The position numbers and the translations under genes were made by a program. A stretch of DNA of 38,294 nucleotides from Bacteroidales bacterium (GTDB lineage: Bacteria > Bacteroidota > Bacteroidia > Bacteroidales > UBA12077), in NCBI GenBank assembly GCA_003446015.1, contig DMBU01000164.1, positions 1-38,294 of the forward strand. Reading direction: 5' to 3'. The notes below the pieces were generated by a model. That model saw only the letters and a program-made list of their open reading frames with translations, ran no database searches and was not told the origin of the DNA. Positions within the stretch are counted from its first letter, which is position 1. Each line of letters starts with the position of its first letter. Shown in pieces: positions 16,515-23,981 of the stretch.

Positions 16515-17381
16515 TTAATATTCTAATAGTGCGCAGTTTTCTTTTAGTAGCATTTTTAGTTTCGATAAACCCCTGCTTTTTATTTGCCTTATTCGTTCAG
16601 TTGACATATCATATTCCAACGCAATATCATGTAACGAATAAACAGGGGTATTAAATAATCCGAATGACATGGTTAATATCATCGATTCTCTTTTTGTAAG
16701 CTTGTTTAATGCCCTTCTGATATTTGTAACAAGCGACTCTACCATGGAATCATTATCCGGAGCTGGTATGTTACCTGTTTGAACAATATCGTATAAACTA
16801 AAATCGCTATCGCTCTCATTGGATAAGGGCATATCGAATGAGATTTGCCTCATTCTTATATCATTTGCCTGCTTAACTTCATCGCTGGTTAATTCAAGAT
16901 AATTGGCAATTTCATCATTGGTTGGATCTCTTTCAAATTCATTTTCTAAGAACGGTATAGCCCTTGTAATTTTATTTATCGACGAAATCCTGTTTAAAGG
17001 TAGTCGAACTATTCTAGTTTGATCAGATATGGCCTGAATAATAGATTGTCGAATCCACCATACTGCATAAGATATAAACTTAAATCCTCTGGTCTCATCA
17101 AATTTCTTTGCGGCTTTTACCAATCCTACGTTTCCCTCATTTATTAAATCTGAAAATGATAAACCTTGATTCTGGTATTGTTTTGCTACCGATATTACAA
17201 AACGTAAGTTTGCCACGACTAATTTCTCAAGAGCCACTTCATCACCATTCCTAATTCGTACAGTTAAATCAACTTCTTCTTCGGCAGATATTATTGAATA
17301 TTTGCTAATTTCATGAAAATACCGACTAATTGATTCATCTGCTCGCTGAGTTATTTGCTTTGTAATTTTTAGTTGTCGCAT
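16515..17381 (-). CDS. RpoD-like sigma-70 family factor, divergent paralogue
   Basis: RNA polymerase sigma factor of 288 residues, the short Bacteroidota primary-sigma format. The N-terminus MRQLKITKQITQ and region 2 (NLRFVISVAKQYQNQGLSFSDLINEG; FKFISYAVWWIRQSI) are almost canonical, so -7 recognition is probably conserved. Region 3 and especially region 4 (SLHDIALEYDMSTERIRQIKSRGLSKLK) depart from the usual TLEEIGDKFGLTRERVRQIKEKA, and the central sequence has many substitutions. It is therefore more likely an alternative group-2 sigma than the housekeeping gene. Being within a cold-shock gene run suggests stress control. The housekeeping copy should lie elsewhere in the genome. Confidence 0.85.
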   Translation of the reverse strand: MRQLKITKQITQRADESISRYFHEISKYSIISAEEEVDLTVRIRNGDEVALEKLVVANLRFVISVAKQYQNQGLSFSDLINEGNVGLVKAAKKFDETRGFKFISYAVWWIRQSIIQAISDQTRIVRLPLNRISSINKITRAIPFLENEFERDPTNDEIANYLELTSDEVKQANDIRMRQISFDMPLSNESDSDFSLYDIVQTGNIPAPDNDSMVESLVTNIRRALNKLTKRESMILTMSFGLFNTPVYSLHDIALEYDMSTERIRQIKSRGLSKLKMLLKENCALLEY

Positions 17382-17508
17382 TAATTCCTTCGTTAATTAT
17401 AAATTATATCTATAAATTTTAAAAGACATAGAATAATCTTTGATTAAGTTTAAATAATTATACTATTAGAAAAATTGAATAAACCTTTTAATAAAGATAC
17501 AAAACAAT

Positions 17509-17709
17509 TTAATTTACAACTTTCACATTTATAGCTGATAATCCTTTGTCGCCTTGTTTGGTTTCGAATTCAACTTCTTGTTCAGGATCAAGTCGTCCGT
17601 ATGGACTAACTAAACCAGTTCTGTGAACAAAAATATCTTCGCCATTTTCCGATGCAATAAAACCAAAACCTTTTACTGCATTATACCATTTTACTTTTCC
17701 TTTTGCCAT
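17509..17709 (-). CDS. cspA: CspA-family cold-shock protein
   Basis: Single-domain cold-shock protein, 66 residues, binding single-stranded RNA or DNA and acting as an RNA chaperone. It shows RNP1 KGFGFI and RNP2 IFVH, preceded by KGKVKWYNAV, and ends KGLSAINVKVVN. It starts 20 nt after the RRM gene and is almost surely in the same transcript. The family is often cold- or growth-phase-induced; which applies here is not visible. Confidence 0.95.
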   Translation of the reverse strand: MAKGKVKWYNAVKGFGFIASENGEDIFVHRTGLVSPYGRLDPEQEVEFETKQGDKGLSAINVKVVN

Positions 17710-17729
17710 GATTGTTTTTCTGATATTAT

Positions 17730-17984
17730 TTAATAATCTGTTCTTTTCGGCTTGGCTTCATTTACAATTATTTCTCTTTCCTTAAAAGTAGTTCCGTTTA
17801 GGGTTTTAATTGCTTTTTCAGCTTCTTCATCGTTATCCATAGTAACAAATCCAAAACCTTTGCTTCGGCCGTTGAATTTATCGGTGATAACTTTAAAAGA
17901 GCTAACTGTTCCATGATCTTCAAAAAGTTCCTTTAGGTCATTTTCATTTACCTTATAATCAAGGTTTCCTACGTAAATGTTCAT
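17730..17984 (-). CDS. RRM-domain RNA-binding protein
   Basis: Single RNA-recognition-motif protein of 84 residues, with RNP2 IYVGNL (residues 3-8) and RNP1 KGFGFVTM. The ATG at 17984 is chosen because the RRM begins at residue 2 there. A longer frame to 18020 would only add a nonconserved dodecapeptide. Such small RRM proteins are common in Bacteroidota and cyanobacteria, where some are cold-induced. It is followed at 20 nt by cspA and then by the sigma factor. It is the first gene of the presumed cold/stress run. Confidence 0.93.
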   Translation of the reverse strand: MNIYVGNLDYKVNENDLKELFEDHGTVSSFKVITDKFNGRSKGFGFVTMDNDEEAEKAIKTLNGTTFKEREIIVNEAKPKRTDY

Positions 17985-18393
17985 AATTTTATTTTTTATT
18001 GGTTTGCTTCTGATACACAATAAAATATCTGTTCTGATAAAATTAGTTCAACTGCATTTTGTGTATGAGTGCGAGTTAAGCAATAATTTCGTCTGAACAA
18101 ATGTTAGTTTCATAAAAAACTGTGATCAAAAATTTCAAAATTAGGATTTTAAAAGAAGGCTGTGATGAACTAAAAATGTTAAGTGAATTAGTAAATAAAG
18201 CACAAATTCTTAACCCTGTAATTTTTGTAAAGGTAAGCTTTTATTTTCAGGGTATTACTATCTAATTGCTTTTATCTTATAAATCAATAAAATCCAATAC
18301 AAATTTATCATTGATTAAGAAAAAAGAAGAACATATTGATACTTCATGCTATTTGAATATCTTTGCGTATTAAATAAAAACCTTGGAGGTGAG
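17985..18393. other. Divergent intergenic region between the RRM gene and surE
   Basis: A 409-bp AT-rich stretch. It holds the surE promoter (18335-18365) and presumably the RRM/cspA leader, but no clean -7 box was found on the minus strand. A 56-codon GTG-started frame (18122-18292) is open, with some coding-like composition in its first 35 codons, but no recognisable product. No strong hairpin was seen. Confidence 0.5.
18335..18365 (+). promoter_or_regulatory. Candidate surE promoter
   Basis: ATTG (18335-18338) and TATCTTTG (18358-18365) are separated by 19 nt, giving an exact -7 box and a one-mismatch -33 box. It excludes the longer in-frame start at 18346 for surE, because that ATG would lie upstream of the transcript start. 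Confidence 0.6.
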
Positions 18394-19173
18394 ATGAATA
18401 AACCCTTAATTTTAGTAACAAACGACGATGGTGTAAATGCAAAGGGAATTGCGGCATTAATTGAAATGGTAAAACCTTTGGGTGAAGTGGTGGTTATGGC
18501 TCCTTTTCATGGTAATTCAGGTATGTCGCATGCAATTACAGTAAAAGTACCAATCAGATATAAAAAAATACGAGAAGAAAAAGATTTAACAATATATGGA
18601 TGTAATGGAACACCTGTTGATTGTGTGAAGCTGGCAATGAGTGAGATTTTACATCGTAAACCTGATGTTTTGGTTTCTGGTATTAATCATGGTTCAAATG
18701 CATCTATAAGTATTATTTATTCAGGTACCATGGGTGCAGTTATTGAAGGATGTGTGAACGGTGTTCAATCTATCGGGTTCTCACTCTTAGATTATTCAAG
18801 TGATGCCGATTTTTCTCCGATTTTAGAACATGGTAAAAAAATTGTTTCTAATGTTTTAGAAAACGGATTACCCAAAGCAACTTGTTTAAATGTGAATTTC
18901 CCTGCCATTAAAAGTGAAGAAATAAATGGTGTTAAGATTTGTCGCCAGGCTAAAGGTATGTGGAAAGAAGAATTTGAAAAACGTTTAGACCCTCGAAGTG
19001 GTGAATACTTTTGGTTAACCGGATATTTTGAAAATTGTGAAAATGGTTCAACCGATACTGACGAATGGGCATTGGCTAATAATTTCATTTCAATAGTTCC
19101 TGTTGAGATTGATTTCACAGCATATGATCATATAGATTATTTTAAAAAATGGAATTATGAAGTCAAAAGTTGA
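18394..19173 (+). CDS. surE: 5'/3'-nucleotidase SurE
   Basis: Metal-dependent phosphatase acting on nucleoside monophosphates and short polyphosphate. The 259-residue product begins MNKPLILVTNDDG with the metal-binding D11-D12 pair, then NSGMSHAITV and SGINHGSNAS as the other signature loops. The start at 18394 is chosen because GGAGGT lies five nucleotides upstream, a rare good Shine-Dalgarno here, and because the promoter overlaps any earlier start. It ends 17 bp inside the next gene, which abuts lpxB. The three genes form one operon. Confidence 0.96.
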   Translation: MNKPLILVTNDDGVNAKGIAALIEMVKPLGEVVVMAPFHGNSGMSHAITVKVPIRYKKIREEKDLTIYGCNGTPVDCVKLAMSEILHRKPDVLVSGINHGSNASISIIYSGTMGAVIEGCVNGVQSIGFSLLDYSSDADFSPILEHGKKIVSNVLENGLPKATCLNVNFPAIKSEEINGVKICRQAKGMWKEEFEKRLDPRSGEYFWLTGYFENCENGSTDTDEWALANNFISIVPVEIDFTAYDHIDYFKKWNYEVKS

Positions 19174-19450
19174 TAACCTGAGATTAGGACTGTTGCTTGG
19201 AATTATTGCACCAGCATTAACCATGTTAATTATTTATCTTATTCAATTTACAAATTTTAACCTGTCAGAACTGGTTGATTTATTAGTTGAGAAAAAAGTA
19301 TTTACAAAAATCGTTAGCCTTTGTGTTATTCCAAATCTTGCATTATTCTTTTTATTTTTAAATAAGAATTATTATTACTCAGCACGTGGCGTGTTAATGG
19401 CGACTGTACTATTTGCTTTATTCGTTTTTATAACCAAGTTTACACTCTAA
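19157..19450 (+). CDS. Small three-helix membrane protein
   Basis: Not recognised. The 97-residue product has three hydrophobic helices (about residues 9-27, 48-67 and 74-94) separated by short polar loops, and no signal peptide. The gene overlaps the surE end by 17 bp and stops immediately before the lpxB ATG (TAAATG junction). Translation is therefore likely coupled, and the protein may support lipid A synthesis or stability of the complex. That is inferred from coupling only. Confidence 0.7.
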   Translation: MKSKVDNLRLGLLLGIIAPALTMLIIYLIQFTNFNLSELVDLLVEKKVFTKIVSLCVIPNLALFFLFLNKNYYYSARGVLMATVLFALFVFITKFTL

Positions 19451-20572
19451 ATGAGATATTATATTATTGCAGGCGAGGCTTCCGGAGATTTGCATGGATC
19501 TAACCTTATGAAAGGCCTAAAGATTGTTGATTCCAAAGCAGATTTTCGATTCTGGGGTGGAGATTTAATGCTTGCTCAAGGAGGGACGATCGTAAAGCAT
19601 TACAAAGAAACTGCAATAATGGGGTTTGTTGAGGTATTAATGAATCTAGGAAAAATAAAACGATTTTTTGCAGAATGTAAATCCGATATTCAAAGCTATA
19701 AGCCAGATGTGTTAATTTTAATTGATTATCCGGGTTTTAATCTACGTATGGCTGAATTTGCAAAGTCTATTAATTTAAAATGTTATTATTATATCTCACC
19801 AAAAATTTGGGCGTGGAAAGAATCCCGAATTGAAAAGATTAAAGCATTTGTCGATAAAATGTTTGTGATTTTTCCATTTGAAGTTGACTATTTTAAAAAA
19901 CACAATTATCCTGTCGATTATGCAGGGAATCCGTTACTGGATGCTGTACAGGAAAAGATTGATGAAAAAAGCACTTTCGAAGATTTTATAGAAAGAAATA
20001 AGCTCGAAAATAAACCGGTAATTGGAATTCTGGCAGGTAGTCGAAAGCAGGAAATCGATCGGAATTTAAGTATCATGCTTAAAATTATCCCTGATTACAA
20101 AGATTATCAGTTTGTTATTGCAGCAGCACCATCCATTGAACCTGATTATTATTCGAAGTTTATCGAGGGATATAATGTTAAAGTTGTATTTAAACAAACG
20201 TACGATGTGTTAAAGAATTCAACTGCTGCTTTGGTAACTTCAGGAACAGCGACTCTCGAAACAGCATTATTTAGTATTCCTCAGGTTGTTTGTTATCGTG
20301 CTGGAAATCTGTCTTATTTTATTGCAAAGCAATTTGTGAAATTGAAATACATTTCGTTGGTAAACCTTATAATGGATTCAGAAGTTGTTCGCGAGCTAAT
20401 TCAATTTGATATGAACCCAAAAATGATAAAGAAAGAGCTAAACAAGATTCTTTTTGATATGGATTATCGGAGCAACATGCTCGAAAACTACAATAAACTT
20501 CGAAATGTGTTGGGAGGAACAGGTGCTTCGGAAAGGGTAGCAAAACTTGTATTCGATTATCTTCAGAAATAA
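19451..20572 (+). CDS. lpxB: Lipid-A-disaccharide synthase
   Basis: Peripheral membrane glycosyltransferase (GT19) that condenses lipid X with UDP-diacylglucosamine to form the lipid A disaccharide. The 373-residue product carries the signature AGEASGDLHGSNL near the N-terminus, then YYISPKIWAWKESRI, GSRKQEIDRN and a C-terminal SGTATLETALF motif. Its ATG directly follows the stop of the small membrane gene. It converges with the DUF2807 gene with a single base between the two stops. Confidence 0.97.
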   Translation: MRYYIIAGEASGDLHGSNLMKGLKIVDSKADFRFWGGDLMLAQGGTIVKHYKETAIMGFVEVLMNLGKIKRFFAECKSDIQSYKPDVLILIDYPGFNLRMAEFAKSINLKCYYYISPKIWAWKESRIEKIKAFVDKMFVIFPFEVDYFKKHNYPVDYAGNPLLDAVQEKIDEKSTFEDFIERNKLENKPVIGILAGSRKQEIDRNLSIMLKIIPDYKDYQFVIAAAPSIEPDYYSKFIEGYNVKVVFKQTYDVLKNSTAALVTSGTATLETALFSIPQVVCYRAGNLSYFIAKQFVKLKYISLVNLIMDSEVVRELIQFDMNPKMIKKELNKILFDMDYRSNMLENYNKLRNVLGGTGASERVAKLVFDYLQK

Positions 20573-20573
20573 C

Positions 20574-21296
20574 TTATTCAATTTTTATTAGCTGATTTTT
20601 TGCACGATCATTCACATAGTTAATAGTTTGAGGATTTCCTTTATAGTATAAGTTACCATCACGCAAAATTTCCACCGAAAGTTCTTGAGTTGCATAAACT
20701 TTACAGTTTGCTATACTTTCATGTTTTACGGTAACGTAATTAGCAATGAAATTTTCTGCATTAACCTCAAAGGACCCTCTGGCCCAAAAAGTAAATGAGT
20801 TTGTTTCACCAGTTAAATTAATTATTCCACCCGAAGTTTCGGAGTTCACTATATAACAATTATTGCAATTTATATCGATATCATATTCGGCATAATCGTC
20901 AATGGAAAGTAAAACAAGCTCAGGTGTAATTAAGGTATTTTGGGTAACAACTTTTGAAGGAGCATTAAGTCGCATATATCTTAATGTATCAACCGAAATG
21001 TATAATTCGATTTTATCGTAACTGCGCGACCAGTTAGCTGTGTTGTTATCTTTGATTGTAAGAATTTTATCTTCATCAACACTAAATTCCAGATTTGGAA
21101 TCAGATTACTTCCTCCTTTTGCTTCAATTCTGCAAACCGAATCCTGAATTAAATAAATTTCGAAAATATCTTCAACATAGATTTTGCTAAATTTCTCAAT
21201 TTCAATATTCTTTGTAATAATGTCCCCTGAATTAAATAAAGCATCATCACATGAAACTGAAACCAGAATTAATAATATGTACAGATATTTTCTCAT
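20574..21296 (-). CDS. DUF2807 lipoprotein (head GIN domain)
   Basis: Exported lipoprotein. The N-terminus MRKYLYILLILVSVSC ends in a lipobox whose Cys16 would be acylated. The remainder is a right-handed beta-solenoid-like DUF2807 (head GIN) domain, sometimes annotated as an autotransporter-adhesin head. It has repeating strand-turn units such as IEIEKFSKIYVEDIF and later SFEVNAENFIANYVTVKHE. Function is unknown for the family; surface anchoring is inferred. It is co-directional with, and 58 nt downstream of, the PagL-like gene. The gap is filled by a heptamer repeat tract. Confidence 0.88.
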   Translation of the reverse strand: MRKYLYILLILVSVSCDDALFNSGDIITKNIEIEKFSKIYVEDIFEIYLIQDSVCRIEAKGGSNLIPNLEFSVDEDKILTIKDNNTANWSRSYDKIELYISVDTLRYMRLNAPSKVVTQNTLITPELVLLSIDDYAEYDIDINCNNCYIVNSETSGGIINLTGETNSFTFWARGSFEVNAENFIANYVTVKHESIANCKVYATQELSVEILRDGNLYYKGNPQTINYVNDRAKNQLIKIE

Positions 21297-21298
21297 TG

Positions 21299-21360
21299 AT
21301 AATTACTCTTTACTAGTTATTCTTTGTTCTTTGACTTTGTTCTTTGATAATTGTTAATTG
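21299..21360. repeat. Heptamer repeat tract, about nine units
   Basis: Units of seven nucleotides, mostly ending TTA or TTG, run from 21299 to 21360: ATAATTA, CTCTTTA, CTAGTTA, TTCTTTG, TTCTTTG, ACTTTG (six nt), TTCTTTG, ATAATTG, TTAATTG. The tract occupies the gap between the DUF2807 and PagL-like genes and runs just into the latter's last codons. Confidence 0.6.
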
Positions 21361-22457
21361 AAAACATATCCAATTCCCCACTCAATATAACTTGCGCTGG
21401 CCCAGTGTGATTTCAGGGTCAAATTTGTAATCATTTTTTTCGTTACGCGATATCTTAGTCCTATTCTGCTATAAACCGGAGCCATTACCTCTACAGGAGC
21501 ATAAACATAAGCTCCAACATTAAAAACCAGGGCTAAATCTCCCATTACCAGATCATGTCCGGCGTGTAATCCAATTTGGTACAAATCAGGATTTACAAGA
21601 TCAGACTTTTCTGTTTTGTCAGAGGATTGGCGGTTTGTGCCATCAAAAAACAGGTCTGCACCTAATCCCCATCTTCCTTTTAAAGAATATTTTCTGTTAT
21701 AATCAAATATCAATGATGAAGCAAAATAATAACCTGCCTCATAGCGTGATATTGTTTTTATACCACCGGCATAAATTAATGTGTATTCGTTTTTATCATC
21801 GATATCTGGCAAGGCAAGCTTTTCTCGTTCAGGGGTATCGTTAAACATATAAATAATTCCAATTGAAGCAGAAATTGCATTCAACCCTTTATTAGGTGAC
21901 TTTACCTTTCCATTTGAGACATGGGTAAATCGAACTCCATTACTTAATGATATTTGCCTGGTAAGCGGAATTTTTGATTGTAAACCAAAATCTATAAAAA
22001 TATTCAAATTCGATCCAATGGCAAGATTCTGTGGGTTTTCCTCAATATCAAAACATTTTGTAATATAGGATGCTCCAAATGAAAACTGCCAACTCAAATT
22101 TGCTTTATCTGAAGAGCCAACAATTGGTACTCTTACATAGGAATACAATGCATTTACAAAACCATAAACAGCATCATTTCCCAGGTTTGATCTGTAATAT
22201 CCAATCCCGTAATATGGGTACCTGTAAAGTTGATTCCAGTATTTATTTCCGTATGTAGCTTTAATTAACCTTACATCGAACGTTTGTACATGATCTTCAA
22301 TTGTATATGCAATTGATTTATGATGTGGCATTATGAAACCATATCCCACATTGGTTTCAATTCCGAATCCATTTTTAAATGTTTCCGAAAACTGCCCTTG
22401 AACAAAAAAGGGAAAACCCGAAACAATGAATGATATAATGATACGTTTAACAAACAT
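21354..22457 (-). CDS. PagL-like acyloxyacyl hydrolase (lipid A 3-O-deacylase family)
   Basis: Predicted outer-membrane beta-barrel. A signal peptide (ending near FVQGQ) is followed by about 340 residues of alternating amphipathic strands and the final aromatic-x-x pattern GIGYVFN. The PagL motif is FTHVSNGKVKSPNKGLN with H179 and S181 as catalytic residues. The catalytic glutamate of Pseudomonas PagL (14 residues after the His) would fall at N193, so either another acidic residue serves or the enzyme is altered. It lies near lpxB, consistent with lipid A remodelling. Length (367) is about twice that of PagL, so an extra C-terminal barrel half is present. Confidence 0.8.
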   Translation of the reverse strand: MFVKRIIISFIVSGFPFFVQGQFSETFKNGFGIETNVGYGFIMPHHKSIAYTIEDHVQTFDVRLIKATYGNKYWNQLYRYPYYGIGYYRSNLGNDAVYGFVNALYSYVRVPIVGSSDKANLSWQFSFGASYITKCFDIEENPQNLAIGSNLNIFIDFGLQSKIPLTRQISLSNGVRFTHVSNGKVKSPNKGLNAISASIGIIYMFNDTPEREKLALPDIDDKNEYTLIYAGGIKTISRYEAGYYFASSLIFDYNRKYSLKGRWGLGADLFFDGTNRQSSDKTEKSDLVNPDLYQIGLHAGHDLVMGDLALVFNVGAYVYAPVEVMAPVYSRIGLRYRVTKKMITNLTLKSHWASASYIEWGIGYVFN

Positions 22458-22612
22458 TTAGTCATTTTCAAAAATGAATTACAAAATTAGTAATTGATTT
22501 TTCATGAGCAACAAATTGTTGAAGTAATAAGAAATTCCAAAGCTTGATTTTGTTTAAAAAATTTAAATACTAAATTTGAGTTAATTAATTACATAGTGGA
22601 CAATGAGATTAT

Positions 22613-22699
22613 CATAATTTTTCTCTGTGATTACTTTAAGAAGATTTGTAAAAGGCTATTACACAAAGGAACACAGAGTATCCTCAAAGTTTCTCAAAG
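22613..22699. repeat. Palindrome B of phased CTTTGTG heptamers (left flank of GxxExxY gene)
   Basis: The right arm has four CACAAAG-like heptamers starting at 22662, 22672, 22683 and 22693. The left arm has CTCTGTG (22623), CTTTAAG (22634) and ATTTGTA (22644), plus a badly decayed unit at 22613. Spacing is again 10, 11, 10. Left and right units are symmetrical about 22656. It ends 13 nt before the GxxExxY start codon. Confidence 0.75.
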
Positions 22700-22712
22700 T
22701 TAAATATTGTGT

Positions 22713-23084
22713 ATGATAGAAAATGAATTATCAAATAAAATTATTGGATGTGCAATTGAAGTACATAAAATGCTGGGTCCTGGATTACTTGAATCTGCAT
22801 ATCAGGAATGCCTGTACTATGAACTTATTCAAGCTGGATTGCATGTTCAAAAAGAAAAACCTATGCCGATCGTTTATAAAGACGTCAAACTTGATCATGG
22901 TTATAGAATAGATTTGTTAGTTGAAGATAAAGTTGTAATTGAAATTAAAACAGTAGAAGTATTAAACGATGTTCATACAGCGTAGGTTTTAACGTATTTG
23001 AGATTAGGTAATTATAAGTTGGGCTTGCTTTTAAATTTTCATGTTACAATATTAAAGAATGGTATTAAAAGATTAATAAATTAA
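22713..23084 (+). pseudogene. GxxExxY protein gene (PD-(D/E)XK-like) broken by one stop codon
   Basis: The frame starts MIENELSNKIIGCAIEVHK and contains GPGLLESAY (the GxxExxY signature). A nuclease-like core follows, YRIDLLVEDKVVIEIKT, with D and E-x-K of the PD-(D/E)XK superfamily (PDDEXK_3). At 22983 a TAG replaces the glutamine codon expected after VHTA. The same frame then continues with VLTYLRLGNYKLGLLLNFHV and ILKNGIKRLIN to a TAA at 23082, completing the usual 120-130-residue length. A single CAG-to-TAG change therefore explains the break. Readthrough is possible but unsupported. A TTG at 22707 is an alternative start. It is flanked by palindromes B and C. Confidence 0.85.
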
Positions 23085-23107
23085 TACAAATATCTGATAT
23101 TGAACTG

Positions 23108-23195
23108 CTTTGTGTTTCTACGTGACTACTTTGAGTCACTTCGTGAAATAACTATTAAACAAATGAACCCCAACATTGCTTAAAGTTTTATAAAG
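23108..23195. repeat. Palindrome C of phased CTTTGTG heptamers (right flank of GxxExxY gene)
   Basis: The left arm has CTTTGTG (23108), CTACGTG (23118), CTTTGAG (23129) and CTTCGTG (23139), spaced 10, 11, 10. The right arm is decayed: AACAAAT (23158), CCCCAAC (23168), CTTAAAG (23179) and TATAAAG (23189), at exactly the symmetrical positions. Its last unit overlaps the -33 box of the gldF promoter. Confidence 0.7.
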
Positions 23196-23217
23196 TATAA
23201 TCATTTGTATAAATTTG
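23187..23217 (+). promoter_or_regulatory. Candidate gldF promoter
   Basis: TTTA (23187-23190) and TAAATTTG (23210-23217) are separated by 19 nt; the -7 box is an exact match. The ATG of gldF follows 22 nt later. The -33 box lies in palindrome C. Confidence 0.55.
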
Positions 23218-23238
23218 TGTTCAAATAATTGATAAACC

Positions 23239-23970
23239 ATGTATACGCTTTTAAAGAAAGAAATTAGCGGTTTTTTTAGTTCATTAACCGGTTATGTTGT
23301 TATCATTGTTTTTTTGATAATAAATAGCCTGTTTATGTGGATTTTTCCCGGAGTAAACAATGTTTTAGATTCTGGTTATGCAAGTCTCGACAGCTTATTT
23401 ACCATTGCACCCTGGGTTTTCTTATTTCTTGCACCTGCTGTTACAATGCGGATGTTTGCAGATGAAAAAAAATCAGGAACCATAGAACTGCTGCTAACCA
23501 AACCAATTACAGATTTCCAGATCATTTTTGCTAAATACCTGGCTGGTTTAATCCTGGTGTTATTTTCGATTTTACCTACATTAATTTATTTCTATTCGGT
23601 GTATCAGTTAGGAAACCCTGTTGGAAATATCGATACCGGTGGAACCTGGGGTTCATTTATTGGTTTGTTTTTTTTGGCAGGTATTTATGTGGCTATTGGA
23701 ATATTATCTTCTTCTTTTACTGAAAATCAGATTATTGCATTCATTATTGGGATGCTATTATGTTTTGTAACTTACATTGGATTCGATTATATAAGTCAGC
23801 TCATAACCTTTAAAAGTATTGATGGTTTTATAATCAATTTGGGTATTAATGAGCATTACAGATCGATGAGCAGGGGAGTAATAGATAGTCGTGACATGAT
23901 CTATTTTATTAGTGTAATTGCATTTTTCCTTTTAGTTACAAAAACAGTTCTTCAAAGCAGAAAGTGGTAA
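23239..23970 (+). CDS. gldF: Gliding-associated ABC transporter permease GldF
   Basis: Six-helix ABC-2-type permease (243 residues) of the GldAFG transporter. It begins MYTLLKKEISGFFSSLTGYV and has the family-typical MRMFADEKKSGTIELLLTKP cytoplasmic loop after helix 2. GldG follows at 11 nt. The ATPase gldA is not in the window. GldFG is required for gliding in Flavobacterium but is widespread in non-gliding Bacteroidota, so gliding cannot be inferred from these two genes alone. Confidence 0.93.
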   Translation: MYTLLKKEISGFFSSLTGYVVIIVFLIINSLFMWIFPGVNNVLDSGYASLDSLFTIAPWVFLFLAPAVTMRMFADEKKSGTIELLLTKPITDFQIIFAKYLAGLILVLFSILPTLIYFYSVYQLGNPVGNIDTGGTWGSFIGLFFLAGIYVAIGILSSSFTENQIIAFIIGMLLCFVTYIGFDYISQLITFKSIDGFIINLGINEHYRSMSRGVIDSRDMIYFISVIAFFLLVTKTVLQSRKW

Positions 23971-23981
23971 AACCGATTTAA

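Noticed and set aside
18122..18292. A 56-residue protein starting with GTG between the RRM gene and surE
   Set aside because: Only the first 35 codons look coding, there is no recognisable start signal or homology, and it reaches almost to the surE promoter.
18346..18393. Longer SurE N-terminus from the ATG at 18346
   Set aside because: It lies inside the promoter; a Shine-Dalgarno precedes the ATG at 18394, where the conserved protein begins.
21299..21360. A CRISPR-like array
   Set aside because: Units are seven nucleotides and contiguous; there are no spacers and no cas genes in the window.
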